Origin: Brevibacterium sediminis
Lineage (GTDB): Bacteria > Actinomycetota > Actinomycetes > Actinomycetales > Brevibacteriaceae
Assembly: GCF_013623905.1 (NCBI RefSeq)
Contig: NZ_JABKDD010000006.1
Location: 1-64,000 of the forward strand
Direction: 5' to 3'
Length of the DNA: 64,000 nucleotides
Part shown: positions 38,350 through 47,417 of the stretch, piece by piece
Position numbering within the stretch: the first letter of the stretch is position 1
Layout: every line of letters begins with the position of its first letter
Position numbers and translations under genes: made by a program
The notes under the pieces: generated by a model
Seen by the model: only the letters and a program-made list of their open reading frames with translations
What the model was told of the DNA's origin: nothing
The model's database searches: none

Positions 38350-39711
38350 TCACTTCCTTGTCCGGTCCGGATATCGGTCTATGAGTTCGACGTCAGATCC
38401 TGCAGGCTCTGCTGCCGACGGTGCGATGTCTGACAGGTCCGCGCCACCATCGGCAACGTCAGCGCTCGGCCCATCTGCATACGACTGCATTGCTTTGCGC
38501 CTGATCACCCGCGCGAGCGTGAAGGCTCCGGCAGCGGCGCAGACGGCATATCCGATGATCGACCCGTAGGCCGCGCCGAACATTCCGTAATGCGGTATCA
38601 GAGTGATGTATGCAATGAGCGAGGCCACGGTGCCGATGATTTCGACGACCGACACCGTTCCCGGGGAGTCCGCAGCGATGAGGAGGCCCTGTTGGACGCG
38701 TGTAACTCCGAAGATGACGGCGGATACAGCCAATGGGATGATTGCGGCTGCCGCCGGCGCATAGGAGTCTGGCAGAACAATGACGATCATGGCGTATGCT
38801 GCGGCTGCGAGTACCGCGGCAGAAGCCACCAGCAGCAGAACGCTTCGGGCGATTATTCGCACCACTGGGAAAGAATGGGAAGAGAAGCCCTGAGACCAAT
38901 TCCGCAATGAAGCATCAACCCACTGCTGCACCGGCCAGGTGGCCATCTCGAGAACAGTGGCTACTGTGACGTACAGGCCCAGCGCGGCCGAACTGCTCAA
39001 GATCGGCAGAAGCAGACGATCGGATCGAAGCATGGCGGAATTGCTGAATTCGGATGGGAGAAGCACCCAGCCCCGCCGGCGGAGTCCTCGCTTCTCGGTT
39101 CGGGTGGGTTCCAAGTGCTTCGAGGGGCGGGCTGCGACGAACAGGAGGAACGCTGTCGGTACCGCAGAAGCCGCATAGGCCCACATCCACACCACCGGGT
39201 CATTGACACCGATCAGCACCAGCAATACCGCTCCGACGACGATGATCAGCTGGGTGACGATCGCATTGACGGCAAACCATTTCCACTCACGGCTGCACAC
39301 ATAGGCGACGCGCAGAGCATGCACCAATGAATTGAGCGCAACGTAGGCGGCGATCGCGATCACACCCATCCACATCCATCTGGTGCTGAACGGCGACAGC
39401 GCTGCTGCGATGAAGGCGATGGGCAGAACGCAGAGCGTGCCGGGCGTCACCATGCGCGCAAAGACACGATATTCGGTGCCGAATCCTCCAGAACGCGAAG
39501 CGATGAAGGGCCGTTCGAGCCCCATGACCGCGAACACGGAAAGAAAGTATGCCAACTGCAGTGCAAAAGCCAGGTCTCCGCGCCCCGCCGGACTCAACAC
39601 GACAGCGGCCAGCAGATTGACTGCCACTGCACCACCGGCCGCCAAGATCTGGGCTGCCACCAAAACTGCTGCGGCGATCTTCGTGCCCTTCTGACTGTCA
39701 CTGGCTGACAT
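38350..39711 (-). CDS. Wzx-like polysaccharide flippase (MOP superfamily)
   Basis: A 453-residue protein with about twelve helices and the lipopolysaccharide-flippase pattern of MOP exporters (LAGRGDLAFALQLAYFLSVFAVMGLERP in the first half, ADSPGTVSVVEIIGTVASLIAYITLIPHYGMFGAAYGSIIGYAVC in the second). The ATG at 39711 fits the family and has a GGGAG site ten bases upstream. The longer ORF overlaps the sugar transferase gene too far to be real. It should flip the lipid-linked repeat unit. Confidence 0.85.
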   Translation of the reverse strand: MSASDSQKGTKIAAAVLVAAQILAAGGAVAVNLLAAVVLSPAGRGDLAFALQLAYFLSVFAVMGLERPFIASRSGGFGTEYRVFARMVTPGTLCVLPIAFIAAALSPFSTRWMWMGVIAIAAYVALNSLVHALRVAYVCSREWKWFAVNAIVTQLIIVVGAVLLVLIGVNDPVVWMWAYAASAVPTAFLLFVAARPSKHLEPTRTEKRGLRRRGWVLLPSEFSNSAMLRSDRLLLPILSSSAALGLYVTVATVLEMATWPVQQWVDASLRNWSQGFSSHSFPVVRIIARSVLLLVASAAVLAAAAYAMIVIVLPDSYAPAAAAIIPLAVSAVIFGVTRVQQGLLIAADSPGTVSVVEIIGTVASLIAYITLIPHYGMFGAAYGSIIGYAVCAAAGAFTLARVIRRKAMQSYADGPSADVADGGADLSDIAPSAAEPAGSDVELIDRYPDRTRK

Positions 39712-40384
39712 CACTGGAGTTCTCCCGTCCAGTGAACACAGGCACGGTGTCGTGTCCGTGTTTGCTGATTCCCCGCCGACCGACGACTGTTCGCACCGTC
39801 TGCAGAAGAATGGAGAAGTCGATTCGCAGACACCTGCCGTCGACGTATTCGACGTCGAGACGGAAACGGTCTGCCCACTCAAGATCGTTGCGGCCCCTGA
39901 CCTGCGCCAATCCGGTGATACCAGGACGAACCTCATGCCGTCGAGCCTGCTCAGGCGTATAGAGATCGAGATATTCGACGATCAATGGTCGCGGACCGAC
40001 AAAGCTCATATCACCGCATACGACATTCCACAGCGAAGGGAGTTCGTCGAGGCTCGAAGCGCGTAGGAACCGGCCGAGTCGCGTCAGGCGCTGTCCGTCA
40101 GTCACACGCTCTCCGTCGGGCTCCACCATGGTTCGGAACTTCAGAATGTCGAAGACCTTGCCACCCAGCCCTGGCCGAGACTGCCGGAAAAGCACCGGTC
40201 GACCGTGGACGGCCAGGACGACCAGGGCCACTCCGGCGATCACAGGGCACGCCAAGATGAGTCCGATCACGCTGAAACAGATATCGGCAATGCGTTTCAC
40301 ATTGTCATAAGAGATCCGTCCGTCCGAAGGGTGCGCACGTCGCGTACTCATTGCCGCCGGCCGTCGTCTGCCTTTCAACATCAT
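39698..40384 (-). CDS. Undecaprenyl-phosphate sugar-phosphate transferase (initiating enzyme)
   Basis: A 228-residue bacterial sugar transferase (PF02397-like, single-span type). One membrane helix at about residues 33-58 is followed by FRQSRPGLGGKVFDILKFRTM, LTRLGRFLRASSLDELPSLWNVVCGDMSFVGPRPL and ITGLAQVRGRN, which are the catalytic motifs. It attaches the first sugar to the lipid carrier, as PglC does. It overlaps the phosphatase gene by four bases (40381-40384) and the flippase gene by 14. Confidence 0.94.
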   Translation of the reverse strand: MMLKGRRRPAAMSTRRAHPSDGRISYDNVKRIADICFSVIGLILACPVIAGVALVVLAVHGRPVLFRQSRPGLGGKVFDILKFRTMVEPDGERVTDGQRLTRLGRFLRASSLDELPSLWNVVCGDMSFVGPRPLIVEYLDLYTPEQARRHEVRPGITGLAQVRGRNDLEWADRFRLDVEYVDGRCLRIDFSILLQTVRTVVGRRGISKHGHDTVPVFTGRENSSDVSQ

Positions 40385-40995
40385 TCCCCCTCGCCGAGGT
40401 TCAGCGCTCTTTGAAACAGAACCGATACCCCTTCGACAGCGGGGGCGAGCTGGAGGGCCGAAAGTGCATAGATGTCCCGAGAGCAGCCGTAGGGGTCAAC
40501 GACATCGTCGTGCGCCGGAAGTGTGAGGTTCCGCCTCCTGCTCCGGCGCCGACCGGCTGCTTCGACTGCAGCACGCAAGCGGGTTGCGCGGTCAGCTGTC
40601 GGAACTGCACCTTCAGTCACAATGTCCTCATCTCGGGTGACTGCGGCGAGACTCGAAATCTCTCTGATGGTGAAGGTTCTGCGAACGATGCGAGGGTTGA
40701 GCTCGACGACCTCACGCCTTTGATCGCGTGTCATCGTAAGCACGAGGTCAGCAGCGCCGAGCAGATCTTCGTCCACTTGCCGAGCGTGTACGGCCCGCCC
40801 CTCGATGACCCCCATGAACCCGGCGATCTCCCACACTTCTTCCGGCGTCCGATGCCCCAAGGCCGCACGAGTGCCGGCTGAATGAACGCGGATCTCGCAG
40901 ACCTCGGCAAATCGCTGCGCAATCGCGAGCTCTGCCAGGGGCGACCGGCAGAGATTGCCCGTGCACACCGTGAGGACATTGAATTCTTCCGACAT
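40381..40995 (-). CDS. Low-molecular-weight protein tyrosine phosphatase
   Basis: A 204-residue LMW-PTP. The active-site loop CTGNLCRS gives nucleophile Cys11 and Arg17, and the general acid lies in DPYG near residue 165. It is longer than the usual 150 residues because of a basic insertion and a C-terminal extension. In EPS loci such enzymes dephosphorylate the Wzc-type kinase, here at 35508-37058. Its own start lacks a Shine-Dalgarno sequence; the stop of a 22-codon leader ORF overlaps it (TGATG). Confidence 0.9.
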   Translation of the reverse strand: MSEEFNVLTVCTGNLCRSPLAELAIAQRFAEVCEIRVHSAGTRAALGHRTPEEVWEIAGFMGVIEGRAVHARQVDEDLLGAADLVLTMTRDQRREVVELNPRIVRRTFTIREISSLAAVTRDEDIVTEGAVPTADRATRLRAAVEAAGRRRSRRRNLTLPAHDDVVDPYGCSRDIYALSALQLAPAVEGVSVLFQRALNLGEGE

Positions 40996-41063
40996 CAGTT
41001 CTTGACCGTCCGCCTGCAACTTATATACACGACCGCAGGTTCCACCCGATCGGTGTTCTCCAT
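40995..41063 (-). CDS. Predicted 22-residue leader peptide coupled to the phosphatase gene
   Basis: On the minus strand an ATG at 41063 follows an excellent AAGGAGG site and opens 22 codons (starting MENTDRVEP, ending RRTVKN). Its TGA overlaps the phosphatase ATG (TGATG). The phosphatase lacks a good site of its own, so ribosomes ending here would reinitiate. It is too short to match any family. Nothing in its composition suggests a classical amino-acid attenuator. Confidence 0.5.
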   Translation of the reverse strand: MENTDRVEPAVVYISCRRTVKN

Positions 41064-41347
41064 TCCTGTACCCTCCTTGACCATGGAATCCGTGCGACAG
41101 ATCCGAACTGAAGCGCGCGATTCCCTTGCGGCGGCTCACAGAACGACGCCGCACTGCCCGCCCAGTGTTCGAAGCCCGGAGGCGAGTTCGAACTCACGCT
41201 ATCTTCGATATTTCCTGCCCGGCCCATTCCGGTCCGTGCCCTGCGGAGGCCCGCATAGGGAGTGCGGATATCCACTCTCGCTGTGCCGTCTACACAGGAA
41301 GTGGGCGTTGAACTGTTGGCTCGGCAGTTCGACACTCATCGCGGGGC
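41064..41347. promoter_or_regulatory. Regulatory region upstream of the phosphatase/sugar-transferase genes
   Basis: No gene is supported. TGCGG-AGGC-CCGCA (41242-41255) is followed after 7 nt (TAGGGAG) by TGCGG-ATAT-CCACT (41263-41276), again 21 bp apart. This pair would serve the leftward phosphatase-sugar transferase-flippase unit. Confidence 0.55.
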
Positions 41348-42550
41348 TCAACGAGCTCGCCGGTCGAGGAACACGTCGACGGTCGCGATGACCCGCTCGA
41401 CATCGTGATCACTCATCGTCGATCCGCTCGGCAATGCCAGACCCGTGCTGAAAATGCCTTCGGAGACCTCACCTCCATACATCTGAGTTCCCGCGAAGAC
41501 CGGCTGCAGATGCATCGGGTTCCACAGCGGCCGCGTCTCGATATCGTGCTCGGCCAGCCATGCACCGAGCTCACCGGCAGTGAAGCCCGTACGACTCTCA
41601 TCGACGAGGACCGCCGACAGCCAGGCGTTGTCATGGTGCTCGTTGTCGTCACCGAAGAGAGTGATCCCGTCAGTCATTGCAACGATCGAGTCGCGATATC
41701 GTCCGCGGATCTCCCGTCGTCGTTCGACCAGACCATCGAGTCGAGCCAGCTGCGCCCGCCCAAGTGCAGCAAGCAGATTGCTCAGACGGTAGTTGAAGCC
41801 GATCTCCCTGTGTTCATAATGTGCCACCGGCTCCCTGGCCTGAGTCGAAAGATACCTGGCGTACTCAGCCAAATGCTCGTCATTCGTGAGCAGCGCTCCC
41901 CCACCCGAGGTGGTCATGATCTTGTTTCCGTTGAAGGACACTGCCGCGCCCTCGCCGAGGCTGCCGCAGGCTTGGCCGCGAAAGCGAGATCCCAGCGATT
42001 CCGCGGCATCGACGAGGACGGGGACGTCGAATTCGGCAGCGATCGGAAGAATCCGATCATAGTCCGCAGGCCGACCCAGCAGATCGACCGGGACGATTGC
42101 CGCAGGCTTCGTTCCACTCACGATCGAGTCTTTCAGTGCCCGATGGAGCTGAATCGGATCCATGTTCCCGTCGTAGACACAGTCGACGAACACGGGTTCG
42201 GCCCCGCAGTAGGTGATGGCATTCGCCGTCGCCGCGAACGTCATCGTCGACGTGATCACCCGGTCTCCCGGTTTCACTCCGAGACCCAGCAGACCAAGAT
42301 GCAGAGCGGCTGTGCCAGACGACAGTCCGACCGCATAGGCGACTCCGGCCTTATCTGCCAGTTCCTTCTCAAAGGCTTCGAGGTCGGGGCCGATGGGAGC
42401 GATCCATCCGCTGCGGAAGGCACGGAGCAGGTATTCTTCTTCGAGATCTCCGACGTCGGGTCCCGACAGCAGAATCCGTTTGGCAGCCGGGATGATCTGA
42501 GACGGAGCTGCCATCAGAGGCTTCGTCGGCACTGCATCCGAAATCGTCAT
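41348..42550 (-). CDS. DegT/DnrJ/EryC1/StrS-type sugar aminotransferase
   Basis: A 400-residue PLP aminotransferase. The Schiff-base lysine is Lys210 in SFNGNKIMTTSGGG, and the PLP-binding Asp181 is in VDAAES. The N-terminal LSGPDVGDLEEEYLLRAFRSGWIAPIGP is very like PglE-type UDP-4-keto-6-deoxy-GlcNAc aminotransferases. With the upstream dehydratase, which it overlaps by four bases, it should make a UDP-4-amino-4,6-dideoxy-N-acetylhexosamine. No PglD-like N-acetyltransferase follows. Confidence 0.93.
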   Translation of the reverse strand: MTISDAVPTKPLMAAPSQIIPAAKRILLSGPDVGDLEEEYLLRAFRSGWIAPIGPDLEAFEKELADKAGVAYAVGLSSGTAALHLGLLGLGVKPGDRVITSTMTFAATANAITYCGAEPVFVDCVYDGNMDPIQLHRALKDSIVSGTKPAAIVPVDLLGRPADYDRILPIAAEFDVPVLVDAAESLGSRFRGQACGSLGEGAAVSFNGNKIMTTSGGGALLTNDEHLAEYARYLSTQAREPVAHYEHREIGFNYRLSNLLAALGRAQLARLDGLVERRREIRGRYRDSIVAMTDGITLFGDDNEHHDNAWLSAVLVDESRTGFTAGELGAWLAEHDIETRPLWNPMHLQPVFAGTQMYGGEVSEGIFSTGLALPSGSTMSDHDVERVIATVDVFLDRRAR

Positions 42551-44481
42551 GGCCTGACCTCATCCTTCACCAGCTTGACCGGCGCCGGCAGGTCAGCGGC
42601 TCCGCCGACTGGTTCCCGGCGGCCGACTTCCGGATGAGGGCGACAGGAGCGGTCACAGAAGGTGTCGATGATGCCGCGGTCAGCCGTGAATTCCGGGAGA
42701 TCGACGGGTGAGAGAACCGGTGCCTCAACACGGCTGATCTTGTCGTGGATGCGGATGACGGTGCCTTCGTAGTCACCGAAGAGCTCCTCGTCGAGCTTCT
42801 CACCCTCGCGCAGGCCGGTATAGACGATCTCGGTGTTCTGATTCGACATCGCAACCAGACTCCGGGCGATGTCGACGATGCGCACGGGTTCACCCATGTC
42901 GAGAACCATGACGTAGCCGTCCTCGCCGATCGTCGCCGCCTGCAGCACCAGCTGGCATGCCTCCGGGATCGTCATGAAGAAGCGTCGGACCTCCGGATCG
43001 GTGACCGTGATCGGACCGCCCTGTCTGATCTGTTCCTGGAAGGACAGGAGCACCGATCCGCGGGAGCCCAGAACATTGCCGAAGCGAACCGAGAGGTAGG
43101 TGCCTGGCGACTTCGCTGCGAATCCGCTGACGAGTCTTTCGGCGATCCGTTTGCTCCGGCCGAGCTCGCTCGTCGGTGCGGCGGCCTTGTCCGTCGAGAT
43201 GTTGACGAAGGTTTCGACTCCGACTGCGCGTGCTGCTTCGAGGACGTTGAGGGTGCCGTGGACATTCGTCTTCCACGCCTCCTCGGGGAACCGCTGCAGC
43301 ATCGGCAGATGTTTGAGCGCCGCCGCGTGGAAGACGATCTGCGGCTTCGCCTCGGCGAAGACATGATCAAGTGCAGCCCGGTCTCGGATGTCGGCAAGCA
43401 CGGTGTTCGGCGACATCAGCAGCGCCGAGCCGTAGAGCGTGAGTTCGACTCCGTGCAGCGCCGTCTCATCGCGATCGAGCATGACGAGGCTCTCCGGATG
43501 GAGAGCGAACAGCTGTCGGCAGAGTTCGCTGCCGATCGATCCACCCGCTCCCGTGACGAGGACCCTTTTGCCGGCCACCTTCTTGGCGATCTCTGCCAAA
43601 TCGGTGTGCACCGGGGCACGGCCGATGAGGTCTTCGACCTTGATATCGCGGATATCGCCGATCTCGACCTTGCGATTGACCATCTCGGCCAACGGCGGGA
43701 TCGTCCTCAGCCATTTCCCTGTCGGCTCCAGGGACTCGCGGCATTTCTGCAGGAATTCCGCGTCGGAATCAGCGATCGCGACGATGACACCAGCCGCATT
43801 CAGCCATCCGGCCGCCTCGGCGATGTCCCTACTCGTCCCACGGACACGGACCCCGTGGATACTCAGATGGCGCTTGTGCGGATCATCATCGATGAGTCCG
43901 ACGGGCAGATATTCACCGTCAGGGTTCGAGAGCATCTGGCGGATCAGGGATTCAGCCGCGTCGCCGGCGCCGACGACGAGTACTCGCTCGCCCCGCAGCG
44001 GACGGGTCGCGATCTGGTGGGACCAGCGGATGAGGTAACGGCTGCCGGTCATGAAGATGACTGCGGAGAAGACAGTGAGCAGGACGAACGGCGAATCCCC
44101 CAAGGTGACGGCCATCAGTCCGCACGCAACGATCAGGGCGATGACGGCGATACCGCCGTATTCGGCGAAGCTTCCGTAGTGATAGCGACTGCGATAGAGA
44201 CCGGTGAGCAGGCCGAGGAGCACTTGCAGAACCACTGCCGCCCCAAGCGCGGAACCGAGTTCGACTCCGCTGACGACTCCTGAACCCATGACCGTCGAGG
44301 CGAGCAGGCCGGCAGCCGTCCAAGCGACGGGATCGAGGACGAGCTGGAACCTGGCCTTGCCCTTCCAGACCCGCGTTGTCAGCCGTGCCGGCCACGTCGA
44401 TCCAGAAGTCGCTGAAGGTGGCGAAGCCACACCGCCAGCCCTCCCCCGGGTGAGTGGATTCGGATGTTCTGACACAGTCAT
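42547..44481 (-). CDS. Membrane-anchored nucleoside-diphosphate-sugar 4,6-dehydratase (PglF/CapD-like)
   Basis: A 644-residue protein. Four helices (about residues 45-150) and a first Rossmann-like domain (VLVVGAGDAAESLI) precede the catalytic SDR domain. That domain has VLVTGAGGSIGSELCRQL and the STDKAAAPTSELGRSKR active-site region. The family usually has Met in the M-x3-K motif; here the equivalent residue looks like Leu. It converts UDP-GlcNAc to the 4-keto-6-deoxy sugar. The start has a GGGAG site, and its upstream gap holds the third TGCGG tandem pair. Confidence 0.92.
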   Translation of the reverse strand: MTVSEHPNPLTRGRAGGVASPPSATSGSTWPARLTTRVWKGKARFQLVLDPVAWTAAGLLASTVMGSGVVSGVELGSALGAAVVLQVLLGLLTGLYRSRYHYGSFAEYGGIAVIALIVACGLMAVTLGDSPFVLLTVFSAVIFMTGSRYLIRWSHQIATRPLRGERVLVVGAGDAAESLIRQMLSNPDGEYLPVGLIDDDPHKRHLSIHGVRVRGTSRDIAEAAGWLNAAGVIVAIADSDAEFLQKCRESLEPTGKWLRTIPPLAEMVNRKVEIGDIRDIKVEDLIGRAPVHTDLAEIAKKVAGKRVLVTGAGGSIGSELCRQLFALHPESLVMLDRDETALHGVELTLYGSALLMSPNTVLADIRDRAALDHVFAEAKPQIVFHAAALKHLPMLQRFPEEAWKTNVHGTLNVLEAARAVGVETFVNISTDKAAAPTSELGRSKRIAERLVSGFAAKSPGTYLSVRFGNVLGSRGSVLLSFQEQIRQGGPITVTDPEVRRFFMTIPEACQLVLQAATIGEDGYVMVLDMGEPVRIVDIARSLVAMSNQNTEIVYTGLREGEKLDEELFGDYEGTVIRIHDKISRVEAPVLSPVDLPEFTADRGIIDTFCDRSCRPHPEVGRREPVGGAADLPAPVKLVKDEVRP

Positions 44482-44729
44482 CGTGATCTCCCATGTTCGA
44501 CTCTCCCGGCCCCGTCACTGTGGCGGCCGGGCATCGTCGGTGAGAGCCGACGATGCTGCGATTCCAACTGCGGAATGCGTCGACTTCACGCTATGAGTGC
44601 GATGACTCTGTTCTGGTGCTTGCGGAGGGGAGACTGCGGTCATCCGCGACTGCGGTGCGGGTCTCCGCGGGGCGTTCTGCCGCGGACGGCGCGAACCGTC
44701 TGCGGCTCACGCTCCGCAGGGACGCGAAT
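44482..44729. promoter_or_regulatory. Regulatory region of the dehydratase operon with tandem TGCGG palindromes
   Basis: TGCGG-TCAT-CCGCG (44635-44648), spacer ACTGCGG, then TGCGG-GTCT-CCGCG (44656-44669) are 21 bp apart; this is the best-matched pair. A further TGCGG starts at 44621. CTGCGG/CCGCAG near 44700-44719 forms a hairpin just after the LuxR gene stop and may be its terminator. Confidence 0.55.
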
Positions 44730-47417
44730 TCAGACCGCGGCGAGACGCGGGTTGCCCGCGAGCCTGGATACGAGCTCTGTGCGAGACCCGACGTCGAGCT
44801 TGCGGTAGACAGCGGTGAGGCGGAGTTCGACGGTGCGCAGGGAGACGAAGATCCGTTCGGAGATCTCCCGGTTCTTCATTCCCGCACGAACCAGTTCGAC
44901 GACCTTGAGCTCCTCGTCGCTGAGTTCGCCGAGGCGCGGCAGCTCAGGCATCGTCGGCACCTTCGGCTCTTCGACGATCTGCCCGGTGCGGTGATGGTCG
45001 GCGAGACGACCGGCCCCGACTTCGCGAAACAGCGCCGCAGCGGCGAGTCTCTGTTCACGTGCTCTCAGGTTGGAACCGTTGTCGGTCAGGCGAGAGGCGA
45101 ACGCCGCATGAGTGACCGCCTTCTCGAAGACGAACTCTGAGGTGCTGGACTGCCGCAGCACTCGCCCGAACAGGTCGGTGGCAGTCTCCCCGGCGGCCAG
45201 AAGCGCTTCACTCCGGCTGACGGACAGATCGGTCCACCGAGAAGGGCATGCCTTCGCGCGGTCACGCAGCTTCTGAAGCAGAAGAGTCGCATGCTCTCTT
45301 CTGCCGATACCCACCAAGGCTTCGATGAGGTCGCCCTCGAAACGACGCACGTTCGGGTTGGTCTCGTCCGCGGACAGCTGTTCGCAGCGCCGAAGGTGTC
45401 CGATCGCTTCGGCCGCGCAGTCGGTGCGCAGCAGGTATCTGCCCTGGAGCGCATTCAGCTCGGCCAGCAGACGGTGGTTGTTCGTCGCCGAAGCTCGGAC
45501 CGCGGCCTGTTCCTCGACGTGCCCCGCTTCACCGGCGCGTCCGGTCAGCAGCAGCTTCCAGGCGTGCAGCAGCAGGATCCGATCCTGCCGGACGGCGACG
45601 AGCCCTCTGCGCTTGTCGGCCTCAGATTCCGCGATGAGCCTGTCGATGACGTCGACGGCCTGGCTGACTCGGCCGAGGCGCAATTCCAGATCAGCACGGA
45701 CACAGTCCACCTGCCGCTTCCAGACCCTAGTCGCGGCACAGGTCTCACCGATGTGGTCGAGCACAGCCGAGGCGGCTTCATAATGCTCGGTGAGCACCAG
45801 TCCCTGGGCGACGGCGAGTCCGAAGCTCGGCCTGATCGCATCCTGGTGTTCCTGCAGGCTCGCGAATCCGGCGAGCGCCGACCCGTCCTTTCCGCAGTTG
45901 ACGTCAAGCAGGATGCGAACGGCATGGACAAGCTGTGCCTCGCTGTCGCGAAAATTCTCATCGGCGGCTTCGGCAAGTGCCAGAAGCTCCTGCGCTCGAG
46001 CGAATTCGCCTCGTTCACAATGGCAGAGCGCCAGCGTCAGCTGCAGGCGCGCCACTTCGGTGGGTGCCTGCTCCGATTCGACCCTGCTCCACGACGTGAA
46101 CAGTGAGGACGGCAGCGTCTGCGTCTCGAGGAAGACTTTGCGGACTTCGAGAGTCCGAGCGCGGACCACGACCGCGGCCCGGTTCGACCGAGAGGCGATC
46201 TGCACATAGCGGCGGGAGAAGGCGAATTGCCCGTGATCGGACAGCGTCTCGGCGATCTCGACCAGCTGACCGCGCAGCTCCTCGAGATCGTTGCAGACCC
46301 GGATGGCCCGCTCGGCGAATTCGGCCCCTCCGGCGGTGAGTCCGCGTCGCACCAGTCCGAGAGCGTGTGCCGCCAGCTGCTGTGCGGTCTCCTCACCCGG
46401 GTTGATGAACGAGACGTGCCAGGCTTCGACCTGCGGCCACGTGTCGGCGCAGTCTTCGGCCAGGACGAGGTGGGTTCGGCGTCTCTCGCTCGCCCCCATC
46501 GACTGCTGCACCATGGCACGGACGTATCCGTGGGGTATCCGCAGAAAGGCCCCTCGACGTTCGATCGTCCCGCGCGATTCGAGTTCGTCGACGGCTTCCC
46601 AGAATCCGGGCAGCCTCCTGGCCAGAGGCCGCAGCGGTGTCAGTGGGGACAGAGACAGACATCTGAGCAGCGCTTCGGCATTGGGCGTCAGCCCTTCGAC
46701 ATAGTCGGCGATCATCGGCCGGCTGGCCGGTCCCACTCTGACCGGGATCGACAGCGCGATCTCCCCGCGCATCTCACTGGGTGCCATCTCCTCGAGGATG
46801 TGGCTGACCGCCAAGGGACGACCCGCGGCGGCATGGGCGGCGACCTGGGCTGCCTCCTCGGCGATCCTCGTGTGTCCGAAGCGGGCCAAGGCGAGGTCCC
46901 GGGCGAGCTCGATGAGCTCGGCGATGCTGAGATCCGCAAGTTCGATCTCCGGCACCGAGGCGAACGGACCGTCATCGTCGATCGACCGAACCGTGATGAC
47001 GATGTGCAGACGTCCTGACTTCAACCGGCGCAGCGCCTGACCGAGCACCCGCTGCGAGTCCATGTCCATCTCGTCGGCATTGGGCACGAGGATGAGTGTG
47101 TCCTCGTCTCCTGGAATCGATCGGAGAGCCGTCATCATGTTCGGCACGATCTCATCATCGGCGAGCTCCGCCGGATCGGAGGGGCCGTTCACGGATGCGC
47201 TGACTGCGGCGAGCAGACCGCCTATCCCGGACCAGGGCGTGTCCTCATCGAGCGGACTCGATGCGACCCTGATCACCGTTCCATCCCACTCCGACTCGAG
47301 TGCCGACAGGATCGATCGCCGCCCGGACCCGAAGCCGCCGGTGAGGGCTGCGGCACGGTGCCGCGAGAGGAGGGAGCGGAGCTCGCCGACTTCCTTGCGG
47401 CGAATCACCTGACGCAT
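44730..47417 (-). CDS. LAL-type LuxR regulator with degenerate P-loop
   Basis: An 895-residue MalT/LAL-like regulator. The N-terminal ATPase-like domain (about residues 1-300) has GGFGSGRRS at 27-35 where a Walker A should be, with Arg for the Lys and Arg for the Ser/Thr. Walker B is the weak TLILVPNADEMD. TPR-like helical repeats fill the middle, and the LuxR helix-turn-helix is at about residues 828-890 (LSDEELKVVELVRAGMKNREISERIFVSLRTVELRLTAVYRKL). It may be a non-hydrolysing member. It is the first of three tandem paralogs. Confidence 0.88.
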   Translation of the reverse strand: MRQVIRRKEVGELRSLLSRHRAAALTGGFGSGRRSILSALESEWDGTVIRVASSPLDEDTPWSGIGGLLAAVSASVNGPSDPAELADDEIVPNMMTALRSIPGDEDTLILVPNADEMDMDSQRVLGQALRRLKSGRLHIVITVRSIDDDGPFASVPEIELADLSIAELIELARDLALARFGHTRIAEEAAQVAAHAAAGRPLAVSHILEEMAPSEMRGEIALSIPVRVGPASRPMIADYVEGLTPNAEALLRCLSLSPLTPLRPLARRLPGFWEAVDELESRGTIERRGAFLRIPHGYVRAMVQQSMGASERRRTHLVLAEDCADTWPQVEAWHVSFINPGEETAQQLAAHALGLVRRGLTAGGAEFAERAIRVCNDLEELRGQLVEIAETLSDHGQFAFSRRYVQIASRSNRAAVVVRARTLEVRKVFLETQTLPSSLFTSWSRVESEQAPTEVARLQLTLALCHCERGEFARAQELLALAEAADENFRDSEAQLVHAVRILLDVNCGKDGSALAGFASLQEHQDAIRPSFGLAVAQGLVLTEHYEAASAVLDHIGETCAATRVWKRQVDCVRADLELRLGRVSQAVDVIDRLIAESEADKRRGLVAVRQDRILLLHAWKLLLTGRAGEAGHVEEQAAVRASATNNHRLLAELNALQGRYLLRTDCAAEAIGHLRRCEQLSADETNPNVRRFEGDLIEALVGIGRREHATLLLQKLRDRAKACPSRWTDLSVSRSEALLAAGETATDLFGRVLRQSSTSEFVFEKAVTHAAFASRLTDNGSNLRAREQRLAAAALFREVGAGRLADHHRTGQIVEEPKVPTMPELPRLGELSDEELKVVELVRAGMKNREISERIFVSLRTVELRLTAVYRKLDVGSRTELVSRLAGNPRLAAV

